Source: Shimwellia pseudoproteus
GTDB taxonomy: Bacteria; Pseudomonadota; Gammaproteobacteria; Enterobacterales; Enterobacteriaceae
Length of the DNA: 37,856 bases
Direction: 5' to 3'
Assembly: GCF_016415625.1 (NCBI RefSeq)
Contig: NZ_WBXP01000036.1
Location: forward strand, 1-37,856
Shown here: positions 7,811-15,549 of the stretch, piece by piece
How the letters are laid out: each line of letters opens with the position of its first letter
How positions within the stretch are numbered: position 1 is the stretch's first letter
Notes under the pieces: model-generated
Told to the model about the DNA's origin: nothing
The model's input: the letters and a program-made list of their open reading frames with translations, nothing else
Database searches by the model: none
Program-made: the position numbers and the translations under genes

Positions 7811-8716
7811 ATGTTGTTGAATACCTCCCGTGATACCTGCCGTGACGATCGGAAAAAGGCCTAGATTGCCGTAATGCTGCTGGTTATTGCCCTGATTATT
7901 GGGCTTAGCGTGGCGTTCAGTGTTCCGCTGGCCCCGGCCCGGGTAACTGTCAGAAATCCGGGGTTGTGGATAGATATGCTCGCCCTCGCGTTCCTGATGT
8001 TTATGATGTGGTGCACCGCCCGGGTGAGCCTGACCTAGTTTGCCGTGCTGTATGTGCGTTATGGGCTGCTGCTGTGGATAGCCGGCGGCACCTTTGATTT
8101 GATGGATGAAATTGTGGTTCAGCCCCGCTGGGTGGCTTACTACTGTGAAGATCTGTTGCGGCTGAGCGGGATGTTTATTACCGCCGTCGGTATTTACCGG
8201 ATTATCAGCCGGATCAATTTATTGTATGTCGATGCCCGCTCACGCTCCCTGCACGATGAGCTTACCCAGTTGCCTAACCGGCGCTTTTTCATCGACACCA
8301 TCAAAGAGAAACTTCAGCAGCCCGGGCCACTGGCGCTGATGATCCTGGACATCGATTTCTTCAAAAAAATTAATGATACCTGGGGCCACCTGGTGGGGGA
8401 TGAAGTGTTGTTTAACCTCGGGCGGATGCTTTCGGATCTGGCCCGTAACCCACAAATTAGCGCGGCGCGTATTGGTGGCGAAGAGTTTGCGATTATTGTT
8501 CATGGGGTCGATCAGCCGGCGGCAAACACTCTGGCAGACACTATTTTACGCCAGGCCGCGGCCATTATGGTTAATAACCAGCAGCCGCTTTCGGTTAGTA
8601 TCGGCATCGGTTTTCACCATGCTCAGGAAAGCCAGGAAAGCTTTATTAAGAAAGTGGATGAAGCGCTTTACGCCGCCAAACATAATGGCCGGGGGCGCGT
8701 TGAATGGGCATGGTAA
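7811..8716 (+). pseudogene. Membrane-anchored diguanylate cyclase (GGDEF) with two in-frame TAG codons
   Basis: One continuous frame from ATG 7811 to the stop at 8716 (301 sense/stop positions before the final stop) is broken only by TAG at 7862-7864 (codon 18) and TAG at 8036-8038 (codon 76). The N-terminal part between and after the stops reads as membrane helices (AVMLLVIALIIGLSVAF, LALAFLMFMMWC, YGLLLWIAGG). The C-terminal GGDEF domain is intact: DELTQLPNRRFF, MILDIDFFKKINDTWGHLVG, active-site RIGGEEFAII and LYAAKHNGRGRVEW. No RxxD inhibitory site precedes GGEEF. Both TAG codons could each arise from CAG by one C-to-T change. The 223-codon remainder from GTG 8045 lacks a ribosome-binding site. 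It is called a pseudogene unless amber suppression or translational restart occurs. Confidence 0.75.
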
Positions 8717-8789
8717 CCGGGTTGTTATTATCGGGGTCTGCTGCATGAGGGCAGCAGTATTAGTCAGGCTGATTTGAGTTGTAAGTGCT

Positions 8790-9080
8790 GTGAAAAAACG
8801 TATTGCGCTATTAGCGGCTATGGGTGCCGTTATGTTATCAGGCTGTGCGAACTCGCCAGCTCACCGTATTGCTGATTGTGAAAAACAGGGCGGGGATGAA
8901 GCAACCTGTACCGCCCGGGAGTGGGATTATGAAAAAGCAAACCCGCTACCGACCTATGACACGTCCAGATATGATCCCGCCGCGGCGCTGGAGTCCTCAT
9001 TCAATGCCCCGGCGTCCCATAAGAAATCTGACAGCAAATCGGATTCAGAACCCGATACCAAAGCCGATGAAAAAACCTGA
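8790..9080 (+). CDS. Small outer-membrane lipoprotein of unknown function
   Basis: The 96-residue product begins MKKRIALLAAMGAVMLSGCA, a type II signal peptide with lipobox LSGC and acylated Cys19. The +2 residue is Ala, so sorting to the outer membrane is expected. The mature part has two further Cys residues (DCEKQGG and EATCTARE) that could form a disulfide, followed by WDYEKANPLPTYDTSRYDPA and a low-complexity Ser/Asp/Lys-rich tail. The start codon is GTG, with only a weak ribosome-binding site. I do not recognise a named family. It follows the interrupted cyclase by about 70 nt on the same strand but need not be co-transcribed. Confidence 0.7.
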   Translation: MKKRIALLAAMGAVMLSGCANSPAHRIADCEKQGGDEATCTAREWDYEKANPLPTYDTSRYDPAAALESSFNAPASHKKSDSKSDSEPDTKADEKT

Positions 9081-9226
9081 CGCGCTGCTATGCAGTTAAT
9101 GACGCCGTGTGTGATACAGGGGGCGTTATCGCCGGTCTCTTTATGTTTGTGACACTGTAACGAATAGCGGCCGCTGTGTTTTTACCCGTATCGGTTATTT
9201 TATGACTCTCCCTTTAAACGTAATCT

Positions 9227-9253
9227 GAAAAAAGCCCCCGCGGCGGCGCGAGG
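9227..9253 (-). terminator. Minus-strand terminator-like hairpin
   Basis: Read on the minus strand, GCCTCGCG-CCGC-CGCGGGGGC is a GC-rich hairpin with one bulge, followed by TTTTTT. It faces against the flanking plus-strand genes, so it would only end transcription antisense to the deaminase gene. Confidence 0.4.
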
Positions 9254-9333
9254 CTGGCAAAACCCGGCGGGATTATGAGACGCTGCGCGTTATTTCACGG
9301 GCGGGAGCACCCGCATCAGACCAGGAGAACACC

Positions 9334-10365
9334 ATGTCAGTAGCACTGGCGTTGATCGAAAAAGTGGCGCGGGCGCCAAAGGCAGAGCTGCATGTGCATA
9401 TCGAAGGGACACTGGAGCCCGAGACGATTTTTCGTCTGGCCCAGCGTAACGGGGTGGTGCTCAATTACCCGACGGTGGAATCACTGCGCCAGGCATATGA
9501 ATTCCATGATTTGCAGTCTTTCCTCGATATCTATTATGCCGGGACCAGCGTGCTGCTGACCGAGCAGGATTTCTATGAAATGACCGTGGAATATCTGGAC
9601 AACGCCCGGGCTAACGGGGTTATCCATACGGAAATGTTCTTCGATCCGCAAAGCCATACTGCCCGCGGTGTCGGCTTCGAGATTTTTATGCCCGGGGTGC
9701 TGCGGGCGATGAAACAAGGGGAAGCTAACGGGATATCCAGCCGGTTGATTATCTGCTTCCTGCGCCATCTGCCAGAAGCCAGCGCCCTGGAAACCTTTGA
9801 ACAGGCCCGTGGGTGGTTTACCCGCTACCCGGAGCAGATCATCGGTGTCGGGCTGGACTCGTCAGAACAGGGGCACCCGCCATCAAAATTTACCCGGGTA
9901 TTCGCCCTGGCCCAGCAGGCCGGGCTGCGGCTGGTGGCCCATGCCGGGGAAGAGGGCCCGGTGGATTATATTGCAGAAGCGCTGGATATTCTTAAGGTGG
10001 AGCGTATCGATCACGGGGTGCGTAACCTGGAGTCCGATCAGATGATTGCCCGCCTGCGCGACTCCCGGATGCCGCTCACGGTGTGCCCGCTGTCCAACAT
10101 TAAACTGGCGGTCTTTGATGATATGCGCCAGCACAACCTGCTGGCGCTGCTCAATGCCGGTGTCAATGTGACCATCAATTCCGACGATCCGGCCTATTTT
10201 GGTGGCCACGTCAATGAAAATTACGCAGCGCTGATCACCGCCCTCGATCTGAACGAGCAACAATGCTACCGCCTGCTGCGTAATAGCCTGGAATCCACCT
10301 TTGCCAGTGCGGAATTGCGCCAGTCAATGGTGACCCGTCTGGATCAATACTGGGCCCGCCACTGA
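9334..10365 (+). CDS. Adenine deaminase-type member of the adenosine deaminase family
   Basis: The 343-residue metal-dependent hydrolase has the amidohydrolase zinc site HVH (residues 20 and 22), HAGEEGPVDYI, ERIDHGVRN and the SDDPAYFGG metal-binding aspartates. The segment GVGLDSSEQGHPPSKF is what marks the adenine-deaminase subgroup (Aah1 of yeast, PA0148 of Pseudomonas aeruginosa). True bacterial adenosine deaminases instead have GIDLAGDE-like and HAGE-A-GA sequences. The expected reaction is adenine to hypoxanthine plus ammonia, a purine-salvage step in the cytoplasm. AGGAGA lies 5 nt before the start. It stands alone and ends at a long hairpin. Automatic annotation is likely to call it adenosine deaminase. 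Confidence 0.85.
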   Translation: MSVALALIEKVARAPKAELHVHIEGTLEPETIFRLAQRNGVVLNYPTVESLRQAYEFHDLQSFLDIYYAGTSVLLTEQDFYEMTVEYLDNARANGVIHTEMFFDPQSHTARGVGFEIFMPGVLRAMKQGEANGISSRLIICFLRHLPEASALETFEQARGWFTRYPEQIIGVGLDSSEQGHPPSKFTRVFALAQQAGLRLVAHAGEEGPVDYIAEALDILKVERIDHGVRNLESDQMIARLRDSRMPLTVCPLSNIKLAVFDDMRQHNLLALLNAGVNVTINSDDPAYFGGHVNENYAALITALDLNEQQCYRLLRNSLESTFASAELRQSMVTRLDQYWARH

Positions 10366-10371
10366 GTTATC

Positions 10372-10399
10372 GTGATGACCTCCCAGAGGAGGTCATCAC
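10372..10399. terminator. 12-bp perfect hairpin between convergent genes
   Basis: GTGATGACCTCC (10372-10383) and GGAGGTCATCAC (10388-10399) are exact complements around a CAGA loop. There is no T run. It sits right after the deaminase stop codon and before the end of the convergent metI gene. Confidence 0.55.
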
Positions 10400-10432
10400 C
10401 GGCTATCTACGTGACGTTGTCACTTGTGAAGG

Positions 10433-11083
10433 TCAGCGGTGATTAAGCCGCCGGGCCAGTTTGTCCCCGGTGTATTGCAGCAGGGTGACCAGGGCGACCA
10501 GCACCACAATCACCACGATCATCACCTGGCTGTCAAAACGCTGGTAACCGTAGCGATACGCCAGGTCACCTAATCCGCCGGCCCCGATAGCCCCCGCCAT
10601 GGCCGAGGCATTAATCATGGTCACCAGCGTAATGGTAAAACCACTGACGATCCCCGGCAGCGCCTCCGGCAATAAGACATGCCAGACGATGTGCCAGCGC
10701 TGGAATCCCATTGCCTGGGCGGCCTCTGTCAGCCCTTTGTCGACCTCCCGCAGGCTCACTTCGGCAATACGGGCAAAAAACGGCGTTGCCCCGAGGGTGA
10801 GTGGCACTATCGCCGCCGCCACCCCGTAGGTGGTACCCACCACCAGGCGGGTAACGGGGATCAATGCCACCATCAGGATCAAAAAAGGCACCGAGCGGAA
10901 CAGGTTTACCACCCAGCCGAGGGTGCGGTTCAGGACGGGGGCGGGAAACAGATCGTTTTTGCCACTCACCACCAGGGCAACCGCCAGGGGCAAACCAAGT
11001 AACAGCGCCAGTAACGACGAGGCACCCACCATCATCAGGGTATCCAGCAATCCCTGCCATAAGCGATCAAAATCCAGCGACAT
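10433..11083 (-). CDS. metI: MetI-type ABC transporter permease
   Basis: This 216-residue inner-membrane permease has about five hydrophobic helices (LLALLLGLPLAVALVVSG, FLILMVALIPVTRLVVG, IVVIVVLVALVTLLQYT). The EAA loop reads TEAAQAMGFQRWHIVWHVLL PEALPGI, which contacts the ATPase. Length and sequence agree with E. coli MetI (217 residues). Its start overlaps the metN end by 17 nt, showing translational coupling. It is the last gene of a six-gene operon whose upstream members are flavin enzymes for C-S or related bonds, so the substrate is probably an organosulfur compound or a methionine derivative rather than methionine itself. Confidence 0.88.
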   Translation of the reverse strand: MSLDFDRLWQGLLDTLMMVGASSLLALLLGLPLAVALVVSGKNDLFPAPVLNRTLGWVVNLFRSVPFLILMVALIPVTRLVVGTTYGVAAAIVPLTLGATPFFARIAEVSLREVDKGLTEAAQAMGFQRWHIVWHVLLPEALPGIVSGFTITLVTMINASAMAGAIGAGGLGDLAYRYGYQRFDSQVMIVVIVVLVALVTLLQYTGDKLARRLNHR

Positions 11084-12170
11084 AGCCAGCTACCTCAATG
11101 TTATCCGCCAGGGCAGAAGGGAACCTGTGCAGCGCTGTGGCGTTAACCGCCGGGCTGAGTAACAACAAGAGCTGGCCAATCGGGCGCTGGTTAACCCATT
11201 CGATATCGCTGCGCATCAGGGTGGCCCCGCCGGGGATCGCAGCGCTGACCTGGCCAATATCCGGGATGCAGCCCGCCCCGTGATAGCGTAAGCGCACCAG
11301 CAGACGATCCTGGGGGCTGCTGCGCTCGGGTGCCAGGGCAGAGGACAGCGCCTCCGGCAGGCTGTCGCGATCCGGGTTAAGCAGTTGCCGGGTAATGGCC
11401 TGGCGCGGGTCACCATACACTTGCCATACCGGCCCTTGTTCCACAATGTGCCCGCTGTCCAGCACCGCCACCTGATGACACAGATCGTGGATCACGTCCA
11501 TTTCATGGGTGATCAGCACAATGGTTATCTGGCGCTGGCGGTTAATGGTGCGCAGCAGATCGAGGATAGCCCGGGTGGTTTCCGGATCAAGGGCGGAGGT
11601 GGCCTCATCACACAGCAGCAGATCCGGGTTGTGTACCAGGGCGCGGGCAATGCCGACCCGTTGCTTTTGGCCGCCGGATAACTGGGCGGGCCAGGCATGC
11701 TGGTGGCTCTCCAGGCCAACCAGGTCGAGTAACGCATCAGTGCGCTGGCGCCGTTCGGCGGGGGGCACGCCCGCTACTTTCAGCGGCAGCTCAATATTCT
11801 GGCGCACGGTTTTGGCGGACAGTAAATTGAAATGCTGGAAAATCATCCCGGTGCTGCGCCGCCAGGCCACCAACTGGGGTTCAGTAAGGGTGTTGATATC
11901 CGTCCCTTCAATCACGATACGCCCGGCGGTGGGCGCTTCCAGCCGGTTCAGGCAGCGGATCAGCGAGGATTTACCGGCGCCGCTGCGCCCGATAATGCCA
12001 AAAATAGTCCCCCGGGGAATGGCGAGATCAATATTGTGCAGGGCATCAGACTGCTGGCCCGCATAGCGCTTGGTCAGCCCGGACACCTGGACATGGGGCT
12101 CGCCGCGCTGCGAATGCCCGCTCAGCGTAGCCGGGGTAGCGGTGAGGATATCAAAGGGAATACTGACCAT
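11067..12170 (-). CDS. metN: MetN-type ABC transporter ATPase with NIL domain
   Basis: The 367-residue ATPase shows Walker A GRSGAGKSS, Q-loop FQHFNLL, signature LSGGQKQRVGIARAL, Walker B LLLCDEATSALDP and switch His in VLITHEMD. After residue 270 comes a C-terminal regulatory domain of the NIL type (RLLVRLRYHG through IGQLLLLLSP), which in E. coli MetN binds methionine and inhibits transport. An N-terminal extension of about 25 residues (to GEPHVQV) is longer than in E. coli MetN. GGAG lies 9 to 10 nt before the ATG at 12170, within the metQ stop region; the gap to metQ is 2 nt. It energises the MetI channel. Confidence 0.88.
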   Translation of the reverse strand: MVSIPFDILTATPATLSGHSQRGEPHVQVSGLTKRYAGQQSDALHNIDLAIPRGTIFGIIGRSGAGKSSLIRCLNRLEAPTAGRIVIEGTDINTLTEPQLVAWRRSTGMIFQHFNLLSAKTVRQNIELPLKVAGVPPAERRQRTDALLDLVGLESHQHAWPAQLSGGQKQRVGIARALVHNPDLLLCDEATSALDPETTRAILDLLRTINRQRQITIVLITHEMDVIHDLCHQVAVLDSGHIVEQGPVWQVYGDPRQAITRQLLNPDRDSLPEALSSALAPERSSPQDRLLVRLRYHGAGCIPDIGQVSAAIPGGATLMRSDIEWVNQRPIGQLLLLLSPAVNATALHRFPSALADNIEVAGYVAGF

Positions 12171-12172
12171 AT

Positions 12173-12970
12173 TTACTGGCTCCAGCCCGGTTGATAAAGC
12201 TTGCCGTAGAAGCTGTCCATGGTGGCCCTGACCGCCGGTGAGTGCTGATAAATATCAACAAACTTTTTTAGGCGCGGATCATCCTCATGGCCCGGTTTGA
12301 TAACAAACTGGATCACGTACTCCGGGTGTTCGAGGCCGTCAAACAGCAGCGCACTGTTGGGATCGACGGTCCCGGACAGCGTTAAGTAGTGGGGGTATCC
12401 CTGGGCAAGATCGACCTCATCCAGCGCCCGGGAGAGCTGCACCGCTTCGACTTCAATAATTTTTAGCTTCTTCGGGTTAGCGGTGATATCCGCCGGGGTG
12501 GCGTTCAGGGCGACACCGGGTTTAAGGGTGATCAACCCGGCTTTTTGTAACAGTAATAATCCCCGGGCTTCGTTAATCGGATCATTGGCGATGGCCACCG
12601 TACCGCCGCTGGGGATCTGGTCAAAGGCCGTGTGCTTTTTCGAATACAGCCCAACATTGTTAATGATTGCCGGGGCATAAGGCACCAGGTTAAAGCCCCC
12701 GGCTTTGTTGGCGTTTTCGAGGAACGGCTTATGCTGGAACAGGTTAACGTCAATATCGCCGTTTTCCACGCTGACATTCGGCGCGGTCCAGTCGGTAAAT
12801 TCAATGATCTTCACCTCCAGCCCCTGTTTATGGGCCTCAGCCACCGCCGTTTCCAGCGGCGGTACCATGGCGGATGTGGTGCCGATTTTTAACGGGCCGC
12901 TGTAGCTGGCCCCCCAGGCTGAGGCGGTTAATCCCAGTAATCCGGCCAGCAGTGCAATATTGATACGCAT
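12173..12970 (-). CDS. metQ: NlpA/MetQ-family periplasmic substrate-binding protein
   Basis: This is a 265-residue binding protein. The signal peptide is MRINIALLAGLLGLTASAWG with cleavage before ASYSG. There is no lipobox Cys, so unlike E. coli MetQ it should be a free periplasmic protein. The NlpA pattern is clear: PLKIGTTSAMVPPLETAVAE, EIIEFTDW-like KIIEFTDWTAPNVSVENGDI, DVNLFQHKPFLENANK, TVAIANDPINEARGLLLLQK and AQGYPHYLTLSG. The gap to the upstream monooxygenase gene is 5 nt. Divergence from housekeeping MetQ and the operon context point to a sulfur-compound ligand other than methionine, which is an inference. Confidence 0.88.
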   Translation of the reverse strand: MRINIALLAGLLGLTASAWGASYSGPLKIGTTSAMVPPLETAVAEAHKQGLEVKIIEFTDWTAPNVSVENGDIDVNLFQHKPFLENANKAGGFNLVPYAPAIINNVGLYSKKHTAFDQIPSGGTVAIANDPINEARGLLLLQKAGLITLKPGVALNATPADITANPKKLKIIEVEAVQLSRALDEVDLAQGYPHYLTLSGTVDPNSALLFDGLEHPEYVIQFVIKPGHEDDPRLKKFVDIYQHSPAVRATMDSFYGKLYQPGWSQ

Positions 12971-12975
12971 TATTA

Positions 12976-14337
12976 TCAGGCTTCCTGTGTCGTGGTGTTA
13001 ACGTGCCGCCAGCGGGCAGCGGGGTGGCGTTGAGGTAAACGATCCGCGCCAAATAGCTTGTGGCGCAGGGTACCGGGGGTGTAGGCGGTTTTATAACGGC
13101 CACGCTGCTGAAGCTCCGGCACCACCAGCGCAATAAAATCCTGATAGCTCTGGGGGTTAACAATCCGGGTCAGGTTAAAGCCATCAATATCGCCTTCGTC
13201 CATCCACTGGATCAGCGCATCCGCCACCTGGGCCGGGTTGCCCACCACCAGCGGGTAACGGCTGCCGAGGGCGTGCTGCTCAAGCAGCTGGCGCCGGGTC
13301 CAGCCGCTGTAGGTGCTGCTAACCGATTCAATAGCCCCCGCCGGGGTCATGGCGATCGGTTGATCGAGGCCAAATTGCGCCAGATCGAGATTGATCGAGC
13401 AGGAGAAGTGCGCCAGGCCCGCTTCCGGGCTGGCGACTGCCAGATAGTGGGCCAGTTTTTCTCTGGCCTCCCGCTCGGTGGGGGCGACAATCACACCCAC
13501 CCCCATAAAAATTTTAATGTCATCTGCCCGGCGGCCAGCATCCAGCGCGGCCTGGCGCAACAGGCGCGTTTTGTCGCGCATCGCCCGGGGGGTACTGCCG
13601 TTGACGAAGGTACATTCCGCATGGCGCCCGGCAAACTGGATCCCCCGGCGGGAACTGCCGGCCTGATATAACAGCGGGGTACGCTGGGGGGACGGGGACG
13701 TCAGGTGGTAACCGGACATCTGGTAAAACGCCCCCTGATGGTTGATCAGATGAATTTTTTGCGGGTCCGCGTAACGCCGCTGCCGGGGATTATTTTCTAC
13801 CGCGTCGTCCTCCCAGCTCCCTTCCCACAGTTTGTAATTGACCTCCAGAAACTCATCCGCCTGATCGTAACGCTGGTCATGCTGCTGCAGGTTGTGCTGG
13901 CCCATTGCGCGCGCGGCGCTGTCGAGATACCCGGTCACCACATTCCAGCCGATACGCCCGCCGGTGAGGTGATCAAGGGTGGAAAAGCGCCGGGCAAAGG
14001 GATAAGGCGCCTCATAACTGAGGTTGGCGGTGACACCGAACCCGAGGTGCTGCGTCACACTGGCCATGGCCGATACCAGCATTAACGGGTCGTTAACCGG
14101 TAGCTGGATAGCCTCCTGGGCGGTGAGGTCAATATTCCCCCGGTAGACGTCATAAACCCCGAGGATATCCGCCATAAACAGGCCATCAAACAAGCCTTCT
14201 TCAAGGGTTCTGGCGAGATCCAGCCAGTAGCTAAGCTGGTTGAAATCAGTGGAGTGATCCCCGGGCAGAGCCCACATGCCGTGATGGATATGGCCCACGC
14301 AATTCATGGTGAAGGCATTTAATAATATCGGTTTCAT
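12976..14337 (-). CDS. NtaA/SnaA/DszA-family FMN-dependent monooxygenase
   Basis: The 453-residue protein is a bacterial luciferase-like TIM barrel of the nitrilotriacetate/dibenzothiophene-sulfone monooxygenase group: NAFTMNCVGHIHHGMWALPG, LEEGLFDGLFMADILGVYDV, GFGVTANLSYEAPYPFARRF, STLDHLTGGRIGWNVVTGYL, LLYQAGSSRRGIQFAGRHAE and NPAQVADALIQWMDEGDIDG. Such enzymes use FMNH2 from a separate reductase and O2 to open or desulfurise their substrates. Its ATG overlaps the stop of the upstream flavoprotein gene (ATGA), so translation is coupled. No flavin reductase gene is present in the operon. The true substrate cannot be read from sequence. Confidence 0.88.
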   Translation of the reverse strand: MKPILLNAFTMNCVGHIHHGMWALPGDHSTDFNQLSYWLDLARTLEEGLFDGLFMADILGVYDVYRGNIDLTAQEAIQLPVNDPLMLVSAMASVTQHLGFGVTANLSYEAPYPFARRFSTLDHLTGGRIGWNVVTGYLDSAARAMGQHNLQQHDQRYDQADEFLEVNYKLWEGSWEDDAVENNPRQRRYADPQKIHLINHQGAFYQMSGYHLTSPSPQRTPLLYQAGSSRRGIQFAGRHAECTFVNGSTPRAMRDKTRLLRQAALDAGRRADDIKIFMGVGVIVAPTEREAREKLAHYLAVASPEAGLAHFSCSINLDLAQFGLDQPIAMTPAGAIESVSSTYSGWTRRQLLEQHALGSRYPLVVGNPAQVADALIQWMDEGDIDGFNLTRIVNPQSYQDFIALVVPELQQRGRYKTAYTPGTLRHKLFGADRLPQRHPAARWRHVNTTTQEA

Positions 14338-15539
14338 AAGGTTCCCCGACGGGCGGGTAGCACCCCGTTAAGCACATAGTTGCCGATCACCGGATATTTC
14401 CAGCGCACCGGATCGTGCAGGGTATGGGTGCGGGCGTTACGCCAGTGGCGCGACAGGTTGTACTGCTCCAGCGTGGCCCGGGTACCGGATAATTCGAACA
14501 GCAGGTTAGCGGCCTCAAGGGAGACTTCCGTAGTCCAGGCCCGGGCTTTTGCCACCTCAATGGAAGCATGGGCCACATGGCCGGCATCGGGCTGTTGCCG
14601 GGCGGCATCAACCGCCAGGCCGGCGAGCTCCAGCAGGGCATCACCGGCACTGAGCCGGGTAGCCAGCAACCCCGTGCGATCAAGGGTGAGCGGATCGTCG
14701 CTGGCGCGGGTCACCTGGGCATCCGGCCACGGCCGGGCGTGGTTACGTAAAAAGTCCAGCATATCCCGGAAGGCGGCCCGGGCGATGCCCTGATCAATGG
14801 CGGCGTGGAGCAACTGGGCCAGGGGGCCAACGGTGGTTGGCCGTTCAAAGGCTGACTGAAAGGGCACAATATCGTCACTGTCGACAACGACCGCCGCCAG
14901 ATCGACGCTGCCGCTGCCGGTGGTGAGCTGGCCAAAGCCGCTCCAGTCATCGGTGATGGTTAACCCGGCGGCGTGGCGCGGTACAAATACCAGATACTCT
15001 TTGCCATCATTGCCTTTGGCCGCCACCGGTACCCGGTCGGCAAACAGCGCGCCGGTGGCATAAAATTTTTGGCCGTCCAGTTGCCAGTGCTCCCCGGTAT
15101 GGTGGACCCGGGTATAGCGCTGATGGGCGGCGGCGCTGGAAAACTCCGCCAGGGCATTGCCGAGGTGTACACCGTCCAGCACCTCCTGGAACAGCCGACG
15201 CTGCTGGCTGTCGCTGCCATTCACCCGCAGCACGTCAAGGGCGTAAAAATGGTTCTGGGGTACCTGACCAATGGCGCTGTCGGCCTCGCTGAGCAGGGCG
15301 ACAATCTGCGCCAGCAGCGCATTACTGATGTCCAGCCCGCCATATTCCCGGGGAACGGTAATGGCCCCCAGACCGCACTGGAACAGCAGCGCCAGCTCCT
15401 GATGGGGTAACTGGCGCTGGCTATCGCGCCCGGCAGCACCGCGGCGGAATGTTTCCGCCAGTTCTCTGGCCACGGCCAGCGCCTGCTCGGGGCTGGTGAT
15501 CCGCCTGGCCTGCTGTTTAGGATGTACTGCTGTTGTCAT
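14334..15539 (-). CDS. DszC/SfnC-like flavin-dependent enzyme (acyl-CoA dehydrogenase fold), copy 2
   Basis: This 401-residue protein has the acyl-CoA dehydrogenase fold: N-terminal helical domain with GLGAITVPREYGGLDISNAL and SAIGQVPQNHFYAL, middle beta domain with LDGQKFYATGALFADRVPVA and DWSGFGQLTTGSGSVDLAAV, and C-terminal helices ending HWRNARTHTLHDPVRWKYPV. These features place it with DszC and SfnC, sulfur-acquisition monooxygenases, rather than true acyl-CoA dehydrogenases. Its C-terminus is nearly the same as that of the neighbour at 15550-16764, so the pair arose by duplication. ATG 15539 follows AAGGAG at 6 nt; the longer frame to 15713 only overlaps the upstream gene. Confidence 0.85.
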   Translation of the reverse strand: MTTAVHPKQQARRITSPEQALAVARELAETFRRGAAGRDSQRQLPHQELALLFQCGLGAITVPREYGGLDISNALLAQIVALLSEADSAIGQVPQNHFYALDVLRVNGSDSQQRRLFQEVLDGVHLGNALAEFSSAAAHQRYTRVHHTGEHWQLDGQKFYATGALFADRVPVAAKGNDGKEYLVFVPRHAAGLTITDDWSGFGQLTTGSGSVDLAAVVVDSDDIVPFQSAFERPTTVGPLAQLLHAAIDQGIARAAFRDMLDFLRNHARPWPDAQVTRASDDPLTLDRTGLLATRLSAGDALLELAGLAVDAARQQPDAGHVAHASIEVAKARAWTTEVSLEAANLLFELSGTRATLEQYNLSRHWRNARTHTLHDPVRWKYPVIGNYVLNGVLPARRGTL

Positions 15540-15549
15540 TATCGGCTCC

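Noticed and set aside
8045..8716. GGDEF protein starting at GTG 8045 as an intact gene
   Set aside because: The same frame extends upstream through membrane segments interrupted only by two TAG codons, and GTG 8045 lies inside a predicted helix with no ribosome-binding site.
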